DNA from: an uncultured Bacilli bacterium
GTDB lineage: Bacteria; Bacillota_I; Bacilli_A; RFN20; CAG-631
Direction: 5' to 3'
DNA length: 42,550 bases
Assembly: GCA_934201705.1 (NCBI GenBank)
Contig: CAKPXF010000024.1
Coordinates: forward strand, 1 to 42,550
Part shown: positions 32,865 to 41,114 of the stretch, in pieces
Layout: each line of letters opens with the position of its first letter
Position numbering within the stretch: position 1 is the first letter of the stretch
Program-made: the position numbers and the translations under genes
Notes under the pieces: model-generated
The model's input: only the letters and a program-made list of their open reading frames with translations
Databases searched by the model: none
What the model was told of the DNA's origin: nothing

Positions 32865-33368
32865 ATGAGTACTTTTATATGGGGTAAAATTAAATTAAAT
32901 AAAAAAATAATAATAAATAATTATCAAAGAAAGAGTATTTTGGTTTTTTTTGATGATAAAAAAAACGATTTATTTCAAAGCGACTTAGAAGAAAATGAAA
33001 TATATTTTAATATAGCTTGTGGTTATGATCAAATGGTGAATCCGTCATTATATAAAATGAATTATTTAAATTGTAATGAATCATATTTTTCTATTAACGC
33101 ACTAAAAAAAGATGATGATTTGCAATCTTGTTTTGAAAAATTGTTTTTACGTATACAGTATCTTCAAGATGTTATTAAAGAAATATTTGATAATAAAAAT
33201 GTTGAACAGATAACATATTTTCATACTGAATCAGGTAACGAAAGTTCAATTGATGAATATGAATTAGTTAATTGGAACCTAGAAGAATTTGCTAATAAAT
33301 TCTTTATAGAAATTAAAAATAATAAGGGATTTACTCCAACAATAAAAGTAGTATTTAATAAAAAGTAA
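32865..33368 (+). CDS. Probable immunity protein of the RHS-B tip
   Basis: 167 residues from ATG 32865 (MSTFIWGKIKLNKK), set by GGAGGT seven bases upstream and starting four bases after the RHS-B stop. It is soluble and acidic with mixed alpha/beta character, rich in Asn and Asp. Family not recognised. Position directly behind the tip, with a cassette terminator following, is the basis for the immunity call. Confidence 0.68.
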   Translation: MSTFIWGKIKLNKKIIINNYQRKSILVFFDDKKNDLFQSDLEENEIYFNIACGYDQMVNPSLYKMNYLNCNESYFSINALKKDDDLQSCFEKLFLRIQYLQDVIKEIFDNKNVEQITYFHTESGNESSIDEYELVNWNLEEFANKFFIEIKNNKGFTPTIKVVFNKK

Positions 33369-33445
33369 TAAATAAAATGTACTAATTATTTTAAATGAAT
33401 ATTAAATATTCACTTGCAAATAAAAATTAACACAAACTTGCGAGA

Positions 33446-33480
33446 GTGTAGCTATCTCACTAGATAGTTGCACTTTTTTT
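33446..33480 (+). terminator. Cassette terminator repeat, copy 1
   Basis: GTGTAGCTATCT (33446-33457) pairs with AGATAGTTGCAC (33462-33473), with two G-U pairs, followed by seven T. The lead-in ACAAACTTGCGAGA is shared with the copies at 37075, 38597 and 41005. Confidence 0.82.
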
Positions 33481-33592
33481 GTCGTTTCTAATAACTTTTA
33501 AATTTGACCCCCTCAAAAAGGCTTTGAAAACTCCAGTACTATTGAGGAGATGTTAATGATGGTAACTAATTTTAATTAAAATAGCTAATTAT

Positions 33593-35183
33593 ATACTTTA
33601 TTAAATAAAGAAGATTTTTCATATTCTTATAATGCTTTAGGTAACATAACTACAATGATACATAATGATTATGAAAATCATTATAGCTATGACTCATTTA
33701 ATAGATTATCAATAGAAGATAATCAAAGAATGTATAAATCATTTTCATATGAATATGATAATAATGGAAACCTAACAATGGTTAAAGAAGGTTCTTATGA
33801 CTTTAAAAATTATAAGGCAAAACAAAGATTTGTCTATAATAATTTCAACCAATTAACTAAAGTAGTCTATAGTGATGGAAGCTATGACGAAATAACAAGC
33901 TATGATTCATATGGTAATCCTCATTTAATAAAGAAAATGAAATATTGCTTAAGTGGTAGTTGTTGTACTAGTGAAAACATAGTTTTATCATATGGAAGAA
34001 ATAACATGCTAGAACGTTATGGTGATAATTATTATTACTATAATGAAGAAGGAATAAGAATTGCTAAGGAAGAAAATGGCTTAATCCATAAATACTATGT
34101 AGAAGATAATGTTATTCACAAAGAAGAAATAAGAAATAAAAGTAGTAATCAATTAGTAAAAGAAATATATTACTATTATGATGAAACAGGAATAAGTGCT
34201 TTTAGGATTAATAGCAACATTTACTACTATTTAAAAGACTTGACAGGGTTAATTCTAGGAATTTATAATAGTGATGGAGTAATAGTAGCAAGATATGTAT
34301 ATGATGCATTTGGAAATCATAAGGTATATGATGGTTATTATAACGTTAATACAAATGATTCATTTATAGGAAACATCAATCCATTTAGATATAAGAGCTA
34401 CTATTATGACAAAGAGACTAACCTCTTTCTTATAACCTCACGCTATTATAGTCCTGAACTAGGAAGATTCATCCAACCAGCAGATGTATCTAGTTTGAAT
34501 CCATCAAGTATTAATGGATTAAATTATATAGTTATGCAAATAACAATCCAATTGGTATTGCATATAGTGGTTCTGGTGGTGGCGGATCAACCAGTGGTGG
34601 AATGATTAGCTCATTGGCACTAGGTGGTTTAACTAATGGTGGAGGTAATTTATCAGGTTCTGCTGGTTTGTCTATAAAACTTCCATCTCAAAATTGGCTA
34701 TCATTAGGCATTGATTTTGCTGCAGGTATGTCAGGAGCATTAAGTGTTCTTGGATGGACTTTGAAAAACCCTGAATTTTATGAATTTTGGTATTCAGCAT
34801 ATGGGATTTCAAAATATGAGATGTTAAGTAATTTGAAGTCTCCTATGACCAAAATTGCATCTGTTATTAGTTATGGATTAGTAGCATATGATACATATAC
34901 AGATGTTATGGGACATATTAATGCTGGTGATTCATGGCAAAAAGCTACTGCTAGTGGAATGGTTACTGCTGGAGTGGGAGCATTTAATGTATGGGCATCT
35001 GCAAAAGTTGGAGCCACAGTAGGAACTGCTATTGGTGGAGTGCCTGGATTTATAATTGGAACAGCAGCCGGTGTAATTGTAGGTATTGTTATTAACGGTA
35101 TCTTTTATACAGAAATTAATGGCAAATCAATTGCTGGACATATAGAAGATGGAATTGAATGGTTCCTAGAATGGATATCATAA
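33593..35183 (+). pseudogene. Displaced RHS cassette 2: core fragment plus glycine-zipper toxin tip, one frameshift
   Basis: From 33593 the sequence repeats the RHS-B core (31248 onward) almost exactly for about 800 bases. It then diverges to a second core ending, ITSRYYSPELGRFIQPADV. One T is missing at about 34525 (AAATTATATAG, expected AAATTTATATAG), which shifts the frame. Past it the sequence reads SYANNNPIGIAY and continues in the frame of 34602-35183. The tip contains GIDFAAGMSGALSVLGW, a long glycine-zipper helix (TVGTAIGGVPGFIIGTAAG) and the end GKSIAGHIEDGIEWFLEW. A membrane-disrupting toxin is plausible. There is no start or ribosome site, so it is a silent cassette. Confidence 0.82.
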
Positions 35184-35200
35184 AATTAGATGGAGGAAAT

Positions 35201-35692
35201 ATGAAAAAAGTATATTCTATTAAAGAAAGAATAATCTATACGCTATTAATAGTTGTTTTAGGGGTGTTTCAACTAACATTATTGTTGAATTATAGTGATA
35301 ATATAACAATTGTTATAATTGCTTACACTTGTGTTGTATTTATTGTGTTAGCATTATTAAAATTGTTTTTTTTCCCATATCATATAATAGTTAGGAATAA
35401 TAGAATGAAGTTTTATGATTTTCCTCTCTTAGCAACTAACAAATTTTACGATAAAAAAAGAAGTTTAATTTTATGGAATAGTGAAATTGATATTAATGAA
35501 GTTAAAGGTGTAGAATTAGTAAAACTTACCAAAGAACAAAAAAAGAAGTATATAGGGTACAAACATTTATTTGATAGATATATTAAAGTAAGTTTAAACT
35601 GTTCAAATAACGACAAATATATTTATGTTTCTATCTATTCCAAAACACAAATTAAAAAAATAATTAATTTATTAAACAATAATAAAACATAG
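35201..35692 (+). CDS. Two-helix membrane protein, probable immunity to the glycine-zipper tip
   Basis: 163 residues from ATG 35201 (MKKVYSIKERIIYTL), with GGAGG at 35192-35196. Two hydrophobic helices (about 12-28 and 35-56) are followed by a basic soluble domain with beta strands (HIIVRNNRMKFYDFP), a PH-like layout. It starts 17 bases after the toxin stop. A membrane immunity protein behind a tip with a membrane-inserting helix is a coherent pair. It shares this layout with 36589-37059 and 15100-15585. Confidence 0.68.
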   Translation: MKKVYSIKERIIYTLLIVVLGVFQLTLLLNYSDNITIVIIAYTCVVFIVLALLKLFFFPYHIIVRNNRMKFYDFPLLATNKFYDKKRSLILWNSEIDINEVKGVELVKLTKEQKKKYIGYKHLFDRYIKVSLNCSNNDKYIYVSIYSKTQIKKIINLLNNNKT

Positions 35693-35719
35693 AATTTAGA
35701 CACTAAGGGGATGTTTAGA

Positions 35720-35907
35720 AACCTATAAAAATTAAAAATAGGTTCTCATCCTCTATTGCTTTAATTACAAATATATTAGGTCATTATGTTGTTACTCATT
35801 GGCTAGATTATGAGTATAATTATTATAAAGATCGAAAAATATTTAAAAATAATGATTTAGCAGTAGATTATGCTTGGGAACTTTTTAATGGTTTAAATGA
35901 TAAATAA
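35720..35907 (+). pseudogene. Orphan toxin-tip remnant
   Basis: About 62 codons are open without a start: KNRFSSSIALITNILGHYVV, then THWLDYEYNYYKD and the end AVDYAWELFNGLNDK before a TAA at 35905. An immunity-like gene follows 80 bases later. The RHS core that should precede it is gone. The helical, Tyr/Trp-rich sequence has the look of the end of a nuclease-type tip, but no family is recognised. Confidence 0.45.
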
Positions 35908-35986
35908 AGTTTAAAAACATTTTAATTGCGTTATGGTGGGAGTTATTGAATAAATTTGTTAAGCTATTTAATAGGTGGTAAAAAAG

Positions 35987-36400
35987 ATGAATATAGAAAA
36001 AATAAATGAAAAGTATTGTTTACACGATTGTGTAATTAATAAAATTGGAATAAAAGATTCGACTTTAATTTTATGTGCGGAAAAAGGTATTTACGAATTT
36101 GATGTTAATATCGGTACGTATAAAATTAGGGAAAATTGTAATATTCTTATTAAGATAGACAATTTAAATGAAAAAGAATCTTATGAGCATATTTCTGTAT
36201 ATCTTTTTAAAAAGAATGTTAGAAAAGATATTACCTTTAATAAATTTTGTGAAATAGTTAAAAATGATGATTTCAAAATTTATTTAGATTTTTACTCAAG
36301 TTTTGCACAAGGTTTATTATTAAAAGGATATTGTGGCAAATATGAAATTGAATTGTTGATTACTGAAGTAAATGATATTCAATTTATTTTTACTAAATAA
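35987..36400 (+). CDS. Small soluble protein, probable immunity protein
   Basis: 137 residues from ATG 35987 (MNIEKINEKYCLHD), chosen because AGGTGG lies eight bases upstream; a GTG at 35975 falls within that ribosome site. It is beta-rich, with a CLHDCVINKIGIKDSTLIL start and a GKYEIELLITEVNDIQF end. This is reminiscent of immunity proteins with a conserved HD near the N-terminus, without a firm family match. It follows the tip remnant at 35720-35907 and is trailed by a degenerate terminator element near 36413 (ATAGACTTGTAGAAGTGTA). Confidence 0.62.
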   Translation: MNIEKINEKYCLHDCVINKIGIKDSTLILCAEKGIYEFDVNIGTYKIRENCNILIKIDNLNEKESYEHISVYLFKKNVRKDITFNKFCEIVKNDDFKIYLDFYSSFAQGLLLKGYCGKYEIELLITEVNDIQFIFTK

Positions 36401-36588
36401 TTAATATGGTAACATAGACTTGTAGAAGTGTATATAACTTTTATATTAATCATTGCGACATGAATACTATAAGAACTATAATTTGAAGTTCAAAAGCATT
36501 AATTGAAAAAACATTGTCAAAAGCAAAAAGTTGTAGCAAGTAATCAATTTTATTTATATAGGTTTTAAAAGAAGGAGAATTAATTATT

Positions 36589-37059
36589 ATGAAAAAGGTT
36601 TATTCTAATAGATTAATAATTTGTTTTTCAGTTTTTGGTATTTTATTTTTCTCTATTACTATTTTTGTATGTGCTTTTTCATTGATTAATAGTGTTATAA
36701 ATGAACAATCAAATATGATTATATTATATTCAATATTGATTGCTGAATTCGTATGCTTTGTATCTTTACTATTTTTAATGTTAAATAGATTTGGCTACAA
36801 AATTATTTATAATGAAAATGAAAGAACAATTACAAGGAAAGGATTTATTTGTGGATACAAGTATATAATAAAAATAGAAGATATTAAGGATGTAGTCGTT
36901 GAAACCTTTCCAAAGGAAACAACATACTATGTTATTATAGATTCATATAATACTAAATATGAAGGTGGTTCAATAAAATCATATGTCAGGATCGAAAAAA
37001 GCGAAGATAACTTAAAGTTTATCAAACAATTCTGGGATAAACCAATTAAAAATAAATAA
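36589..37059 (+). CDS. Two-helix membrane protein with PH-like domain, probable immunity protein
   Basis: 156 residues. Two hydrophobic helices (about 8-33 and 42-65) are followed by a soluble beta domain that begins FGYKIIYNENERTITRKGF, ending in a basic tail. AAGGAG precedes the start. The stop codon abuts the cassette terminator repeat. The last 140 bases of this gene and its terminator recur in decayed form at 40850-41045. No toxin tip is visible in the 190 bases upstream, so it is an orphan immunity gene. Confidence 0.65.
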   Translation: MKKVYSNRLIICFSVFGILFFSITIFVCAFSLINSVINEQSNMIILYSILIAEFVCFVSLLFLMLNRFGYKIIYNENERTITRKGFICGYKYIIKIEDIKDVVVETFPKETTYYVIIDSYNTKYEGGSIKSYVRIEKSEDNLKFIKQFWDKPIKNK

Positions 37060-37445
37060 CACAAACTTGCAGGAGTGTAACTATTTTAACTGATAGTTGC
37101 ACTTTCTTACATTTTAAACAGCATAAAAAAACAAGCATTTAAGATTGTTGTATTTGTATAGAAAATTTGACTCGTAAATATTTTTGAAAATCTTGTTGAT
37201 ATTTACTACTATTTAAAAAAACTTGACAGGGTTAATTCTAGAAATTTATAATAGTGATGGAGTAATAGTAGCTAGATATGTATGATGCATTTTAAAATCA
37301 TAAAGTTATAATGTTAATACAAATGATTCATTTATAGGAAACATTAATCCATTTAGATATAAGAGCTACTATTATGACAAAGAAAGTAATCTTTACTATC
37401 TAAATTCAAGATACTATAGTCCTATGTATTATAGATTTATTAGTA
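37060..37445 (+). repeat. Direct repeat: terminator, spacer and core end (partner 38582-39028)
   Basis: From the stop codon of the upstream gene, the sequence ACACAAACTTGC... through the terminator, a spacer with AACAGCATAAAAAAACAAG and GTATAGAAAATTTGACTC, and into the core fragment is repeated at 38582-39028. The second copy has more intact core and a few indels. The repeat unit brackets cassette 3, so recombination between the copies would delete or duplicate it. Confidence 0.8.
37075..37106 (+). terminator. Cassette terminator repeat, copy 2
   Basis: GTGTAACTAT (37075-37084) pairs with ATAGTTGCAC (37093-37102) around TTTAACTG, followed by TTTCTT. Confidence 0.75.
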
Positions 37446-38194
37446 TTGATGATATTGATTACTTAAAGAGTGAAAGCATTAATGGTATTAATCTTTATAC
37501 TTACTGTGGAAATGATACGATTAATCATACTGATCCAAGTGGCCATAGTGCTTTATTAGCTTTTTGTTTATTTGCTGTATCTTCATTAGCTATGTGGGGA
37601 GTGTCATAATTGTTTGGAGCTTAAATTGCAGGAGGTATTGGTTCTGTAACTGGCGGTGCTACTGCGATTTCAACGGGAATAAGTTTATGTGCATTTGGCC
37701 CTTGGGGAATTGTTGCGGGAATCGCACTGATGGCAGTTGGAGGATTAACAATTGCATTTGGTGCTAACGAAATTGTTGATGGAGCTATAGGTACGAATTA
37801 TATTCAAAACTGGACTGGTTGGAGTGATGAAGTATATAATGGAGTTTATATCGGCTTAAATGTTGCTTCTGCGGTTGGATCTATTGCTGGAAATATTGGA
37901 ATGAGAATTGCATCAAATCACATTTTAAAAGGTATTGTTAATAATCCTGAAAGTGTACAACAATATAGATTATGGCAATTGAAGATATATGGGAAGTATA
38001 CTACACAATATGTTCCAGGTACGCTACGAAGAGGAGATCATATTGGACAAGGATACACTTTAACACATGTTAAAGGTGGTCCTAACGGGTATATTCAATG
38101 GCATCATGGATCAAGACATCATTACAATGGATTACCATATTTGAAAGTTACATCATCGCTTGGAGGAACATGGAGAGGCCTATATTTATTTTAA
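37201..38194 (+). pseudogene. Displaced RHS cassette 3: degraded core plus HHxxxHH-type tip with two stops
   Basis: Core homology to 31875 onward starts at 37201 but has indels near 37215 and 37283 that break the frame. A clean frame resumes with YYRFISIDDIDYLKSESING and DPSGHSALLAF. Two in-frame TAA codons, at 37607-37609 and about 37622, interrupt the hydrophobic linker. The rest is open to 38194: a glycine-rich hydrophobic segment, then a soluble toxin domain with RRGDHIGQGYTLTHV and IQWHHGSRHHYNGL. The His clusters suggest a nuclease-like active site. The family is unassigned. As it stands it cannot be made as one protein. The immunity gene follows at 38210. Confidence 0.78.
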
Positions 38195-38209
38195 TAGGAG
38201 GAATAAATA

Positions 38210-38581
38210 ATGATTAACGATGAAGATGAATTATTAATTAAATATTTTTTAGACAAAGCCAATACTCTATCTTTAGAATATGAAGAACAAATAAAAAAGT
38301 CTTTTGAATTATATATGGGAGATTATTTTACTGAAGATATAGCAAACGATTGGCTTAGTGAAGATATTAAAATTTTGAATGAATTAGTAGAAAAGAATTT
38401 AATTAACAAAAAAGCATTAGAATTATATTCTCAGATTGATAAGAATTTTATAGACGTTTCTTTAAATGGGAAATTGTATAAAACAGAAATTTGGACCTTA
38501 GAAGCACTTAAAAACGATTCATTTTGGAAAAAACAAAGAATATTAGCAAAACAATTTATAAATGCATTATTAAACAAATAA
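38210..38581 (+). CDS. Probable immunity protein of the cassette 3 tip
   Basis: 123 residues, acidic and all-helical (MINDEDELLIKYFLDKAN at the start, FWKKQRILAKQFINALLNK at the end). This layout is common in small helical immunity proteins. TAGGAGG precedes ATG 38210, 15 bases after the tip stop. The stop codon overlaps the start of the repeated terminator unit. The gene is intact although its toxin partner carries stops, as expected if immunity is retained under selection. Confidence 0.68.
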   Translation: MINDEDELLIKYFLDKANTLSLEYEEQIKKSFELYMGDYFTEDIANDWLSEDIKILNELVEKNLINKKALELYSQIDKNFIDVSLNGKLYKTEIWTLEALKNDSFWKKQRILAKQFINALLNK

Positions 38582-38596
38582 CACAAACTTGCTGGA

Positions 38597-38630
38597 GTGT
38601 AACTATTTTAACTGATAGTTGCACTTTTTT
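38597..38630 (+). terminator. Cassette terminator repeat, copy 3
   Basis: GTGTAACTAT (38597-38606) pairs with ATAGTTGCAC (38615-38624) and is followed by six T. Confidence 0.85.
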
Positions 38631-38731
38631 ACGTTTTAAACAGCATAAAAAAACAAGTATTTAAGATTGTTGTATTTGTATAGAAAATTTGACTCACAAA
38701 TATTTTTGAAAATATTGAAAATATTTGTGAT

Positions 38732-39444
38732 ATTTACTACTATTTAAAAGACTTGATAGGGTTAATTCAAGGAATTTATAATAGTGATGGAGTAATAGTA
38801 GCTAGATATGTATATGATGCATTTGGAAATCATAAGGTATATGATTGTTATTATAATGCTAATACAAGTGATTCATTTATAGGAAACATTAATCCATTTA
38901 GATATAAGAACTATTATTATGACAAAGAAAGTAATCTTTACTATCTAAATTCAAGATATTATAATCCTGAATATTATAGATTTATTAGTATTGATGATAT
39001 TGATTACTTAAAGAGTGAAAGCATTAAATGATATGGTTATTTAGCAGTGACTATTTTAGGTTGGGTTATAGGAACTAGACTAGGAGCATTTGCTGGCTTA
39101 AGTTTTTCTACAACATTACCAACCAGTTTCGTAATGTTGCAAACATCAGTAGCTACAATGGAACTTGTTGCTACAGGAACTATGACTTTTACTATAACTG
39201 TAGCACAAATATTAGGTGTTGCTGGAATATTAGGAGCAACCTATATGTTTGCATCAAATAATAGACCAGGCAATAATACAGTTCAAAAAAACAATTTAAA
39301 AAAGCCGCTAGAGCTGCTAGATATGGCCTTAAAGATCCAAAAATAAAAGATATATTGAATGAAATTCATCGATATATTAGACATGAAAAATTGAATTTAG
39401 GTTATAGAGAATTAGCAGAATTAATTAAGGAGTTGTTTTGTTAA
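38732..39444 (+). pseudogene. Displaced RHS cassette 4: short core plus basic helical toxin tip, stop and frameshift
   Basis: The core fragment is open from 38732 (IYYYLKDLIGLIQGIYN) through YYLNSRYYNPEYYRFISIDD to a TGA at 39029-39031, where DNA between the core and the tip linker seems deleted. The same frame continues as a hydrophobic linker (TILGWVIGTRLGAFAG). One frameshift in the A-runs at 39286-39303 is then needed to reach the toxin end: KAARAARYGLKDPKIKD, then EIHRYIRHEKLNLGYRELAE and ELIKELFC to a TAA at 39442-39444. The final 45 residues have the pattern of a small basic helical toxin domain. The stop overlaps the ATG of the immunity gene (TAATG). Confidence 0.78.
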
Positions 39445-39758
39445 TGAACTATAATTACGAAGAAGTTATTAGTGATTTAAACAATGGAAAAATCGAGAGT
39501 ATTTTGTTTTCAACAAAAGACTACTCACATTATAAAAGTTGTATTATTAAAAGATGTATAGACGTTGTTTATAACGAAAAACAAATAATAAGGATAGAAG
39601 TTAAACTTGTAGAAGATGATACTGAAACAATTTCATTCTATAAAAAATTTAAAGAAAATTACAAACTTTTTAAATTTGGAAAAAAAGGAACTTTTACATT
39701 AAAACAAGTTTGGAATAATATAAAAATTATAAAAATCAATTATTATAATGCTTTGTAA
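39444..39758 (+). CDS. Probable immunity protein of the cassette 4 tip
   Basis: 104 residues from ATG 39444 (MNYNYEEVISDLNNGKIES), overlapping the tip stop by one base. AAGGAG lies ten bases upstream inside the toxin end. A TTG at 39438 is a less likely start. It is a small alpha/beta protein with a basic C-terminus (WNNIKIIKINYYNAL). Stop-start overlap with the tip frame strongly supports a toxin-immunity pair even though the toxin itself is broken. Confidence 0.68.
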   Translation: MNYNYEEVISDLNNGKIESILFSTKDYSHYKSCIIKRCIDVVYNEKQIIRIEVKLVEDDTETISFYKKFKENYKLFKFGKKGTFTLKQVWNNIKIIKINYYNAL

Positions 39759-39852
39759 TCTTTACAAATACTAATTAATATGTATACAATTAACTAGATG
39801 GTAATTTTTTAATGCCTTCTTATTGAAATATGACAAATAAGCTTTGTCATAT

Positions 39853-39996
39853 TTAGCAATCAAAACTATGTCACTTGTTACTGCTGGTTTACTATCTGTT
39901 GGAGTTGCTATACCTGGAATTGTTGTAGGTGGAATTATTGTTTTAAGTATTGGCTTTGAACATTTAATTCGAGTCATATCAGGTTATTGGGATTAA
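39853..39996 (+). pseudogene. Orphan glycine-rich toxin-tip remnant
   Basis: About 47 codons are open: LSYLAIKTMSLVTAGLLSVG, then VAIPGIVVGGIIVLSIG and the end HLIRVISGYWD before a TAA at 39994. The hydrophobic glycine-rich helix recalls the membrane-inserting end of tip 2, but the sequences differ. No core precedes it. An immunity-like gene starts 27 bases after the stop. Confidence 0.5.
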
Positions 39997-40022
39997 AAAG
40001 GCGAAAGGATAATCTAATCAAT

Positions 40023-40601
40023 ATGAAAAATAAAATAAAGAATTATTTGCTATCTAAAAATAAGAATGAATTTACTCCTTTGGATAAAATTTTCGAATTA
40101 TATTTGAATGGAAGTATTAAGGAGTTATTGGAAAAATACGAAGGAGTTGGTATTTATCCAACTTTTAATAAATTAGGTAAAGAAATTCAGTTAGAATATA
40201 ACTATAATAATATTTATGTTATTATTGATTTTTTTGATGATAAGTATAATGTTGTCATATATCCTGCCGGTATATCTGCAGATGATTTTGAAAAGCTTTT
40301 TGTTGATTATGATTATCAAGAAGACTTCAACTTAAAAAAATTAATTGAAGAAATTGATGAAAAAATCAAAAATCATCCCAAATTAAAGGATACAACATCT
40401 TTGAAAAAAAAGAAAAAAATGTATTCTTTAATTTCATGGATAAGTTGGTGCTTACCTATATTAATTTGTGCAAGTGTAGCAATATATGAGTCTATCTACA
40501 ATAAAACAGTTATTGTTGATTCAACATGGGCGATTTTTTTTCTAGCATTACCATTAATAATTGGTTGTATATTTGATGTAAAATCAAGAAAAACAAAATA
40601 G
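40023..40601 (+). CDS. Membrane-anchored probable immunity protein
   Basis: 192 residues from ATG 40023 (MKNKIKNYLLSKNKNEF). The GAAAGGAT ribosome site is about 14 bases upstream, a slightly long distance. The N-terminal 125 residues are soluble with a beta-strand pattern (KEIQLEYNYNNIYVIIDF). Two C-terminal transmembrane helices (about 131-152 and 165-184) then anchor the domain. An anchored immunity protein fits the glycine-rich membrane-type tip remnant just upstream. Family not recognised. Confidence 0.65.
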   Translation: MKNKIKNYLLSKNKNEFTPLDKIFELYLNGSIKELLEKYEGVGIYPTFNKLGKEIQLEYNYNNIYVIIDFFDDKYNVVIYPAGISADDFEKLFVDYDYQEDFNLKKLIEEIDEKIKNHPKLKDTTSLKKKKKMYSLISWISWCLPILICASVAIYESIYNKTVIVDSTWAIFFLALPLIIGCIFDVKSRKTK

Positions 40602-40849
40602 GCATTGCACAAATTTGCTGAACTTTGAGCCATTTTTTCTTTGATTTTTATTAGTGTGTTTTTATTATAGAAATTATCAATATTCATTCACTAATCAATA
40701 TTATAATAATGACAATTTGATTTTTACAATTTATTATTTTGTTGAACTTTGTAGTAAATTGATTTGGTTATTTGATTATTTATTATAGTGTTAATAATAT
40801 AACATTTTAAAATAATGATATTTAAGATATTATTATTGCAACTTTCTCA
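40602..40849. other. AT-rich spacer without a recognisable gene
   Basis: About 250 bases of very AT-rich sequence with no ribosome site leading to an open frame, and no clear terminator. GCATTGCACAAATTTGCTGAACTT near its start may be a degraded cassette terminator lead-in (compare ACAAACTTGCTGG). I see nothing else in it. Confidence 0.4.
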
Positions 40850-40990
40850 AAAGAAACAACATACTATGTTTTTATAGATTCTAATAATATAAAATGTGTA
40901 GTCGTTTAAAAAAAATCATTTATTAAAATTAAAAAAATGAAGAAAACTTAAAATTAATTGTGCAATTTTGTAATAGACAAATAAAATAAT
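40850..40990 (+). pseudogene. 3' remnant of a membrane immunity gene like 36589-37059
   Basis: GAAACAACATACTATG and following bases match 36910-37059 of the intact gene (coding KETTYYVIID), with deletions and stops. The match continues into the terminator repeat. The rest of the gene is absent. Confidence 0.7.
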
Positions 40991-41004
40991 TTACATAGAC
41001 TTGC

Positions 41005-41045
41005 AGGAGTACAACTATCTAAATAGGTAATTGCACTCTTTTTAA
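41005..41045 (+). terminator. Cassette terminator repeat, copy 4
   Basis: ACTTGCAGGAGTACAACTAT, a short loop and AGGTAATTGCACTC form a weaker version of the shared hairpin, followed by TTTTT. It lies right before the next core fragment. Confidence 0.65.
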
Positions 41046-41114
41046 TTTTTATAAACAAAAAGAAGAAAACTAAGTAATTTAGATTATTTTATCGTCATAA
41101 AAATTTTACTTTAT

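Noticed and set aside
37564..37767. Cys/Trp-rich plus-strand frame of 67 codons
   Set aside because: It is an alternate frame of the cassette 3 hydrophobic linker. The in-phase frame with two stops has clear homology to the RHS-B tip linker.
39771..39977. Minus-strand frame of 68 codons
   Set aside because: It overlaps the plus-strand tip remnant whose end abuts the immunity gene, and has no ribosome site on the minus strand.
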